Of a stretch of 6,001 nt of DNA, positions 1-4,547 are shown piece after piece. Below the pieces are notes generated by a model. The model saw nothing but the letters and a program-made list of their open reading frames with translations. It was not told the origin of the DNA and did not search any database. The position numbers and the translations under genes were made by a program. This DNA is from Pseudomonadota bacterium (GTDB lineage: Bacteria > Pseudomonadota > Alphaproteobacteria > UBA8366 > JADFVY01). Where the stretch lies: contig JADFVY010000121.1 in NCBI GenBank assembly GCA_015222795.1, forward strand, positions 1-6,001, written 5' to 3'. Position 1 is the stretch's first letter, and the number at the start of each line of letters is the position of its first letter.

Positions 1-173
1 GAAGCAACCCAATATGCCACTACGACGATTTGCTGGGACCCATAACACCCCCGCCGAAACCGATATGCAAGACAAAAAAGCACCCGGAGTTTCGATTGTT
101 TGGGCACTGTTGCAGCGATGCAACAGAATTGCACCCCCTGGATTGATCATCTATATTATTATTCTCTTTAACC
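1..173 (-). promoter_or_regulatory. Duplicated porin leader, probable upstream region of a porin left of the window
   Basis: Equivalent to 1652-1824 with substitutions only at 37, 83, 105, 141 and 144. In the right copy the porin ATG is at 1571, which maps to about -80 here. The start codon and core promoter of the predicted neighbouring porin would therefore be just outside the window. No gene is seen within these bases. Confidence 0.55.
107..126. promoter_or_regulatory. Second copy of the CTGTTGCA-N4-TGCAACAG palindrome
   Basis: Identical to the palindrome at 1758-1777, spacer included, inside the duplicated leader. It would sit at the same distance from the start of the predicted porin gene left of the window. 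Confidence 0.45.
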
Positions 174-370
174 CTAAATTTCCGCCGGAATCCGCGACAG
201 CAAACCGGGCTCCAGCGGAAGGACTCGGCACCCCCCGGCGGTGTCGAGGACCAGGCCGCCGGGCGAAGGCCTCGACCAGGTCGCGGTCGGCCATGTCCGT
301 GAAACCCTCGTTATATAGGGCAGTTACAGCGGGCCGCTCACCACCCTCGGCGCCGGACTCGCCGGTCTTG
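174..370 (-). pseudogene. Broken 3' remnant of the DUF4444 biotin/lipoate ligase-like gene
   Basis: This stretch matches the 3' part of the gene at 1825-2556. Bases 263-370 correspond to 2069-2176 and encode a KTGE...VEAFAR segment. Bases 174-262 correspond to 1825-1913 and encode the C-terminal GGLVLDTA...IPAEI tail with the same TAG stop. The two parts are joined across a 155-bp deletion flanked by GCCGG in the intact gene. Since 155 is not a multiple of 3, the frame is broken. The 5' part of the gene is missing: similarity stops abruptly at 370. By hand count, 17 of 197 positions differ from the intact copy, and several differences change amino acids (Pro to Ser, Asp to Ala, Ala to Thr, Arg to Cys, Leu to Pro). 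It is a by-product of the tandem duplication and is not expected to make a functional protein. Confidence 0.88.
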
Positions 371-394
371 GCGGCGGCTCAGATGGATTTCTTC

Positions 395-444
395 CCCGCA
401 ATGAGATAGCCCACCGCGACCACGGCGGGCTATCTCATTGCGGG
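395..444. repeat. Perfect 18-bp inverted repeat next to the terminator
   Basis: Arm 395-412 (CCCGCAATGAGATAGCCC) is the exact reverse complement of 427-444, with a 14-nt spacer. The spacer adds a further 3-bp CCG/CGG pairing around a 6-nt loop, after one A/C mismatch. It lies one base beyond the porin terminator T-tract and 24 bp from the duplication junction at 370/371. Neither strand has a T-tract after it, so it is not an ordinary terminator. It could be a REP- or MITE-like element or a transcript-end stabilising hairpin; the sequence does not decide. Confidence 0.7.
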
Positions 445-445
445 C

Positions 446-482
446 AAAAAGAAAAAGGGCGGCGGAATTTCTCCCGCCGCCC
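446..482 (-). terminator. Intrinsic terminator of the porin gene
   Basis: On the minus strand a perfect 9-bp all-G/C stem, GGGCGGCGG paired with CCGCCGCCC (arms 474-482 and 457-465, 8-nt loop), is followed at once by TTTTTCTTTTT (456-446). It begins 34 nt after the porin stop codon. This is a textbook Rho-independent terminator acting on the porin transcript. Confidence 0.9.
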
Positions 483-515
483 CCTTCGAAGGCTTGTCTA
501 TCCGATCGGTAAGAA

Positions 516-1571
516 TCAGAAGCTGATGTTGGCGCCAGCGATGAACAGGGACGCGTCATGCGACCAACCGCCGGTTTCCGAAACCTCCTGGATGTTGTAC
601 TCGGCATAAACGGAAAGACCCGGCGCAACGGTGTAATCGGCCGTCAGCGCAATATGGGTGTATTCAAACTCGTAGTCGGCGTCTTCCTCATACAACGCGG
701 ACATATAGCCGACCGAGAAGTACATCGGGCCGGTTTCGAAGGAGCCCGCGACGTTCCAGTAGGAAGAGTTCTCGTCGTCGCCTACATCCACGCCGGAATC
801 GCCATTGTCGGTGTAGTTGGCGCCGAGACTGGCGGGGCCCCAGCCGACGATGCCGCCGACCGACCAGGCCGCTTTATCCTCGGTGCCGGTATTGGTTGAC
901 GAGACCGTCGCATAGACCGCGCTGGCACGGATGCGCAGGTCGCCGAAGCTGTTATCGTAGTTCGCGCCAAGACCGATGGCGTTCTCCCAATCTCCGTCTT
1001 CCTTGAAGTCGTCACCATCGAGACCCGGCTGCGGGGTCAGGCTGGCGCCGACCTGGAATCCAGAGAAACGAGGCGAGAAATACGAGACCTTCGTGTGGTC
1101 CGATGTATCGCCGGCCATTGTCGGATACCAAGTGTACGCCAAGGCGTCGTCGTAATCGCCGTCGAACCCGCCGGTCGCGCCCATCAGATTCTCGCCGCCG
1201 TAATTCATGATGTCCTCGGCGCCGTCCTCGTCACCCATCTGGACCGTGCCCCAAGTACCGGACAACTGCAGACGGACTTCGTCGGCCACGGTGTTGTCGG
1301 TGGTGTTGGTCTGGATCTCGATCTTGAAGCCATAGTTCAGGCCGTTATCCGCCGTGCCCGAGACATTGAGCTGCAGTTCCGACTCGTCAACGCCGAAATA
1401 CCAGCCGTGTTCCTGCACCGTTTCAGAGGTGCTGTCCTGATCGACATAGTAGAACTGGAAGTTTGCATTACCGGTCAGTTTCCAGGTCGGCGCTTCCGCC
1501 GCACTGGCCACACCGGCCATCAATACAGTCGCGCCAATCAGGGCGGAACTGCCAAGAAGTCCCTTTTTCAT
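516..1571 (-). CDS. Outer-membrane porin (Gram-negative porin, alphaproteobacterial type)
   Basis: General diffusion porin, expected to form a 16-strand beta-barrel trimer in the outer membrane. The precursor is 351 residues. A signal peptide begins M-K-K, has a hydrophobic core LIGATVLMAGV, and ends with V-A-S-A, so cleavage after residue 24 is likely. The mature chain shows alternating beta-strand patterns, aromatic girdle residues and very acidic loops, with few Lys or Arg. Family-like motifs include GTWGTVQMGDEDGAED followed by a Gly/Asp-rich stretch that probably forms constriction loop 3, and YFSPRFSGFQVGASLTP. The last residue is Phe (GANISF), the usual Bam-recognition signal. Start 1571 was chosen because GGAG lies 8 nt upstream and translation begins right at the signal peptide; the in-frame ATG at 1610 would put 13 residues before it. 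Stop is TGA at 516-518, followed by a strong terminator. The acidic loops suggest cation preference (inference). A paralogue probably lies just left of the window. Confidence 0.93.
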   Translation of the reverse strand: MKKGLLGSSALIGATVLMAGVASAAEAPTWKLTGNANFQFYYVDQDSTSETVQEHGWYFGVDESELQLNVSGTADNGLNYGFKIEIQTNTTDNTVADEVRLQLSGTWGTVQMGDEDGAEDIMNYGGENLMGATGGFDGDYDDALAYTWYPTMAGDTSDHTKVSYFSPRFSGFQVGASLTPQPGLDGDDFKEDGDWENAIGLGANYDNSFGDLRIRASAVYATVSSTNTGTEDKAAWSVGGIVGWGPASLGANYTDNGDSGVDVGDDENSSYWNVAGSFETGPMYFSVGYMSALYEEDADYEFEYTHIALTADYTVAPGLSVYAEYNIQEVSETGGWSHDASLFIAGANISF

Positions 1572-1574
1572 GAG

Positions 1575-1583
1575 TCTCTCTCC
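1575..1583 (-). promoter_or_regulatory. Ribosome binding site deciding the porin start
   Basis: On the minus strand GGAGAGAGA ends a few bases before the ATG at 1571. Its GGAG core (1580-1583) sits 8 nt from the start codon. This fixes the start at 1571 rather than the longer in-frame ATG at 1610, which has no comparable purine tract. Confidence 0.75.
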
Positions 1584-1598
1584 AAAAATGTTAAACTT

Positions 1599-1628
1599 GT
1601 TAAAGCGCATCGCCGATTTTCACGACAA
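1599..1628 (-). promoter_or_regulatory. Candidate sigma-70 type promoter for the porin
   Basis: Reading the minus strand, TTGTCG (1623-1628) and TTTAAC (1599-1604) are separated by 18 bp. Each matches 4 of 6 consensus bases. The start site would then lie around 1590-1593, giving a leader of roughly 20-25 nt that includes the ribosome site. The match is modest, and other promoters further upstream in the long leader are possible. Confidence 0.3.
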
Positions 1629-1651
1629 ATTCTGGATAACCAATTCTCATG

Positions 1652-2176
1652 GAAGCAACCCAATATGCCACTACGACGATTTGCTGGAACCCATAACACC
1701 CCCGCCGAAACCGATATGCAAGACAAAAAAGCATCCGGAGTTTCGATTGTTTGGGTACTGTTGCAGCGATGCAACAGAATTGCACCCCCTGAATAGATCA
1801 TCTATATTATTATTCTCTTTAACCCTAAATTTCCGCCGGAATCCGCGATAGCAAACCAGGCTCCAACAGCAGGACTCGGCGCCCGTTGGCGGTGTCGAGG
1901 ACCAGGCCGCCGGCATCGTCGAGATCCTCGATCGACCCCGCGATCAGTTCATCGCCGATCATCAACACGGTATCCACGCCGTTCGACCGGGCGCAAGGCA
2001 GCCAGTGGCGGGCGATCGGGCCCAGGCCTTGTTCGTCCCAGCGGTCCATCCAGACCAGGAAATGCCGGGCGAAGGCCTCGACCAGATCGCGGTCGGCCAT
2101 GTCCGCGAAACCCTCGTTATATAGCGCAGTTACATCGGGCCGCTCGCCGCCCTCGGCCCCGGGCTCGCCGGTCTTG
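1652..2176. repeat. Direct repeat, right copy (intact parent sequence)
   Basis: Parent of the left copy at 1-370. It contains the upstream part of the porin leader (1652-1824) and the 3' two-thirds of the DUF4444 gene up to 2176. The deleted segment is 155 bp, lying between GCCGG at 1909-1913 and GCCGG at 2064-2068. The distance between the copies implies a duplicated unit of about 1.8 kb that includes the whole porin gene. Confidence 0.93.
1758..1777. promoter_or_regulatory. Palindrome CTGTTGCA-N4-TGCAACAG, possible operator
   Basis: A perfect 8-bp inverted repeat with spacer GCGA, centred on CpG, lies about 190 bp upstream of the porin ATG. It is unchanged in the second leader copy at 107-126, although that copy carries substitutions nearby. 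The centre-CpG layout resembles LacI-family operators, but no regulator is present in the window. As RNA it could also form an 8-bp hairpin with a tetraloop. It has no T-tract after it on either strand, so it is not a standard terminator. Confidence 0.45.
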
Positions 2177-2556
2177 CGCAGAACCGCCGAGACCACCGCC
2201 CATTCGGGGTTGTCGCCCGGCCCCAGATCCAGCGCGATCCCGCCGCACAGCCCGCTATTGATCCGCAGGCCGGCGGGCCAGACCAGATCGGCGGCAACCG
2301 CGGCCGGCCCCGCCGACCCCACCGCATCCAGCAGCGCCAGCGACGCCACCAGCACCACCGGCATGATCTGCGCGCGGGTTTCTTCGGGGCGCAGCACGAT
2401 GGCGCAGTCGATACGGTCCGCAGCCGGGCGCCAGACGAACAGCCCGGCCTCGCCGCCGCCCGCCGCCAGACTAACGGCATGGGCGCGGGCATCCGCGCCG
2501 GATTCGGTCAGGATCACGGTCTCGTAAAGCGGCGGGAGGTTGAGTTCGGCGGTCAT
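1825..2556 (-). CDS. Biotin/lipoate protein ligase-like protein (DUF4444 family)
   Basis: A 243-residue protein resembling the short alphaproteobacterial proteins annotated as biotin/lipoate A/B protein ligase family with a C-terminal DUF4444 domain. The N-terminal LNLPPLYETV is typical of that group. The stretch from about residue 108, LVWPAGLRINSGLCGGIAL, aligns with the ligase core KWPND...KxAGIL of BirA. The C-terminal part, from about 195 (GVDTVLMIGDELIAGSIEDL), looks like a small SH3-like barrel. The ATP-loop GRGRxGxxW is absent, the Asn-Asp after WP is Ala-Gly, and the BirA Lys position is not Lys. Ligase activity is therefore doubtful; this is inference from an alignment made by eye. 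It starts at ATG 2556, 13 bp after the upstream sulfotransferase stop, with no obvious ribosome site, so translational coupling is plausible. The stop is TAG at 1825-1827. I see no intrinsic terminator after it. Its 3' part is duplicated as a broken copy at 174-370. Confidence 0.78.
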   Translation of the reverse strand: MTAELNLPPLYETVILTESGADARAHAVSLAAGGGEAGLFVWRPAADRIDCAIVLRPEETRAQIMPVVLVASLALLDAVGSAGPAAVAADLVWPAGLRINSGLCGGIALDLGPGDNPEWAVVSAVLRKTGEPGAEGGERPDVTALYNEGFADMADRDLVEAFARHFLVWMDRWDEQGLGPIARHWLPCARSNGVDTVLMIGDELIAGSIEDLDDAGGLVLDTANGRRVLLLEPGLLSRIPAEI

Positions 2557-2569
2557 CCGGACATTGACA

Positions 2570-4477
2570 TCAGCTATCCGCCGAGTCCGGCCCGCAGCCG
2601 CAGGCGGTCAGCGCCTCGACCAGCGGCAGGACGCCGTCGCCATAACGCTTCCAGCGCCCGACCGAGGAGTTATAGATCGGGTTGCGCACCTGTTCGCGGC
2701 TGGCGGTGGAAACCGCGCGTTCGGTCTTGTGGAACTCCAGAACAGAGTCTTCCCATTCCAGCCCGCTGAATTTCAGCAATTTGCGCGCCTGGCCTTCCAG
2801 GTCGGCGACGGTATCCTCGTAATCGATCTCCAGCATACGGCCGGCGGGCAGCACCGCGCGCCAATGCGCCATGATGCGCCGGTACTGGCAATATTGGTGG
2901 CCCATGTCGACCAGGTCCGTGCTCCAGCCCAGCCCGTCGGCGCGGAAGCTCTGGGCGAAGCAGGACAGGCAATTATCCATGGGCACGCGCCGGCAATGGA
3001 TGATGCGCGCCTTGGGAAACATGCGGGTGATCAGCCCGACATTCATAAAGTTGCCGGGCATCTTGTCGGTGACCCGATCCGCGCCGCGGCCGATTTTGCC
3101 GACATATTTCAGGTAACCGGCGGCGGCCTCCTTCAGCGCTGCCTGGGGCAATTGCTTCGGATAATCGTGGGCGCGGCTCAGCCAGCCCATGATCTGGCCG
3201 ATTTCCGACAATTCGCCCGCGCCGACGACCCGGGAATGGCTGGCCAGAATCTGCTCGGTCAGACTGGTGCCCGAACGCGGCATGCCGACGATGATAATCG
3301 GCAGTTCCGAGGAACCGCCGCCGGGGCCGGCGCAGCGTTCGCTATCGAACAACTCGATCAGCCGGTCGACGCGGCGCTCGAACTTTTCCGGATCGTAATA
3401 TTTTTCCAGCCGCTCCAGCTCTTCCTTGCGCGCGGCGTTGCCCGCCACATAATGAGCGAAGGCCTCTTCATGCCGCTTCAACTTTTCACACAGCTTGGCG
3501 GCCGAGAAATGCAGGCCGGTGCGGTGCTTGAATTCCTGGCCCTCCTCCAGCACGCTATCGATCTCGGCCAGCAGTTCCGCGGGGTCGGCCTCGCGGTCGG
3601 CCTCGGCCAGCAACGACAGGCCACCCTGGGCGCGCGGCGCCACCTCGTGCACCTTGCGCGCCAGCGCCACCGCGTCGTCGCGCTTGCCCATCACCATGCG
3701 GATATTGCCAAGCTGAACCATTGCCTGCGGGTTTTCGGGGTCGCGCTCATGGATCTTTTCGGCCAGCCGTTCAGCCTCCTCGGCCTGGTCGCCCATATGC
3801 AGGGCGTCGACCAGGGCGCTCTCGGCCTTGCGGTCGTCCGGATCCAGCGCGCTGGCCTTGCGCAATTGCGCGATGGCGGCCTCCATCTGGCCCATATCGC
3901 TCATCATTTTGCCGACATTGACCATGGCCTGGGTATAGTTGGGGCGCAGTTCCAGCGCCTTTTGATAGGCCTCGAACGCCTCCTTCAGGCGGTCGGCGGC
4001 CTTCAGCGAGATGCCCAGATTATTCAGCGCCTGGGAACTGTTGGGAACCTGGCCCAGGAACTTCTGATAATCCTCGATCGCCTCATCATGGCGTTCCAGC
4101 CGCTGCAGCAGTTCGGCGCGCAGGAAGACCAGTTCATTGGTGCCCGGCGACAGCTTCAGCAGGGCCTCGATTTCCTCCAGCGCGCCCTCGCTGTCGCCAG
4201 CGTCGCGCCTGGCAAAGGACAATGCCACCCGCCAGGACGGATCCGGCTTGCGGCCCTTTTCCGGCGCCACCTCGATGGCGCGCTCGATCAGCCCGACGGC
4301 CTCCCTCGGCTTCCTGGTTTTCTGCAAGAGCGCGCCGAGCAGAACCAGCGCGTCGGGGTGATCCGGGTCGGCCCCCAGAACCGCGCGGAATCCCGCCTCG
4401 GCCCCTTCCAGGTCGCCCTTCTGCTGGCAGGCGAGCGCCCGGTCCAGCGGCGATGATTTTTTCAATTTTGCTGTCAT
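2570..4477 (-). CDS. TPR-repeat sulfotransferase (complete)
   Basis: Predicted PAPS-dependent sulfotransferase of 635 residues, tandem paralogue of the gene upstream; the C-terminal halves are very similar. TPR units are visible at about 10-43, 117-145, 147-180, 181-214, 215-248 and 249-282. The sulfotransferase domain covers about 393-615: P-loop VGMPRSGTS at 397-405, Glu422 in GAGELSEIG, Lys472 in TDKMP, and the 3'-phosphate motif CRRVPMDNCLS at 495-505. Position 498 is Val where the neighbour has Asp (RDP), though the flanking Arg and the Ser are kept. There is no signal peptide or membrane segment, so a cytoplasmic enzyme is expected. I chose the ATG at 4477 because M-T-A-K-L-K-K leads straight into the first TPR. 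In-frame starts at 4573 (GTG) or 4567 (ATG) would add about 30 residues of non-TPR sequence and overlap the upstream stop. No start has a clear ribosome site. Stop TGA is at 2570-2572, 13 bp before the next gene. Confidence 0.92.
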   Translation of the reverse strand: MTAKLKKSSPLDRALACQQKGDLEGAEAGFRAVLGADPDHPDALVLLGALLQKTRKPREAVGLIERAIEVAPEKGRKPDPSWRVALSFARRDAGDSEGALEEIEALLKLSPGTNELVFLRAELLQRLERHDEAIEDYQKFLGQVPNSSQALNNLGISLKAADRLKEAFEAYQKALELRPNYTQAMVNVGKMMSDMGQMEAAIAQLRKASALDPDDRKAESALVDALHMGDQAEEAERLAEKIHERDPENPQAMVQLGNIRMVMGKRDDAVALARKVHEVAPRAQGGLSLLAEADREADPAELLAEIDSVLEEGQEFKHRTGLHFSAAKLCEKLKRHEEAFAHYVAGNAARKEELERLEKYYDPEKFERRVDRLIELFDSERCAGPGGGSSELPIIIVGMPRSGTSLTEQILASHSRVVGAGELSEIGQIMGWLSRAHDYPKQLPQAALKEAAAGYLKYVGKIGRGADRVTDKMPGNFMNVGLITRMFPKARIIHCRRVPMDNCLSCFAQSFRADGLGWSTDLVDMGHQYCQYRRIMAHWRAVLPAGRMLEIDYEDTVADLEGQARKLLKFSGLEWEDSVLEFHKTERAVSTASREQVRNPIYNSSVGRWKRYGDGVLPLVEALTACGCGPDSADS

Positions 4478-4547
4478 GCCCGGCAATTTGCCCAAAAATC
4501 GCGGGAATGCAAGCAACTCTTTGCGGCCGGGCTTAATTCCGCGACGT

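Larger units (their letters stand above)
1..370. repeat. Direct repeat, left copy (porin leader plus gene remnant)
   Basis: Bases 1-262 align with 1652-1913 without gaps, and 258-370 align with 2064-2176. The orientation is the same as in the right copy. The match continues to the left window edge, so the true left border is outside. The right border is sharp at 370. The copy lacks 155 bp relative to the right copy. Confidence 0.93.
1572..1824 (-). promoter_or_regulatory. Long upstream region of the porin gene
   Basis: This 253-bp gap separates the DUF4444 stop from the porin ATG, and I find no convincing gene in it. It is clearly AT-richer than the genes on either side. It holds a palindrome at 1758-1777 and a weak candidate promoter near 1599-1628. 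Bases 1652-1824 recur at 1-173 with only 5 substitutions and no gaps, which suggests regulatory function. No T-tract terminator for the upstream operon is visible, so some read-through from the sulfotransferase operon into the porin is possible. Confidence 0.55.

Noticed and set aside
14..409. Plus-strand open frame across the left repeat and into the inverted repeat
   Set aside because: It spans the duplicated leader, the gene remnant and the duplication junction, and it ends in the palindrome. It has no recognisable features.
371..500. Insertion sequence at the duplication junction
   Set aside because: No transposase, target-site duplication or terminal repeats flank the junction; only the compact inverted repeat and the terminator are present.
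1572..1610. Porin start at the upstream in-frame ATG (1610)
   Set aside because: It would add 13 residues before the signal peptide, and it has no ribosome site, whereas GGAG is correctly placed before 1571.
1095..1796. Plus-strand open frame of 233 codons opposite the porin and its leader
   Set aside because: It lies antisense to a well-supported porin and runs through the leader and terminates inside the duplicated non-coding region. Its composition looks like a shadow, and no ribosome site or domain is visible.
1793..1805. ATAGAT-C-ATCTAT palindrome downstream of the DUF4444 gene
   Set aside because: The left copy (142-154) carries a substitution that breaks the symmetry, and the site has no following T-tract, so it is neither a conserved operator nor a terminator.
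2540..4456. Plus-strand open frame of 638 codons opposite the second sulfotransferase
   Set aside because: It is the antisense shadow of a GC-rich TPR gene. It is rich in Gln, Arg, His and Ala as expected from complemented Leu, Glu and Ala codons, shows no domain I recognise, and the minus-strand frame has clear sulfotransferase motifs.
4478..4532. 7-bp inverted repeat GCCCGGC/GCCGGGC between the sulfotransferase genes as a terminator
   Set aside because: The 41-nt loop is long, no T-run follows, and such short GC palindromes are expected by chance in this composition.
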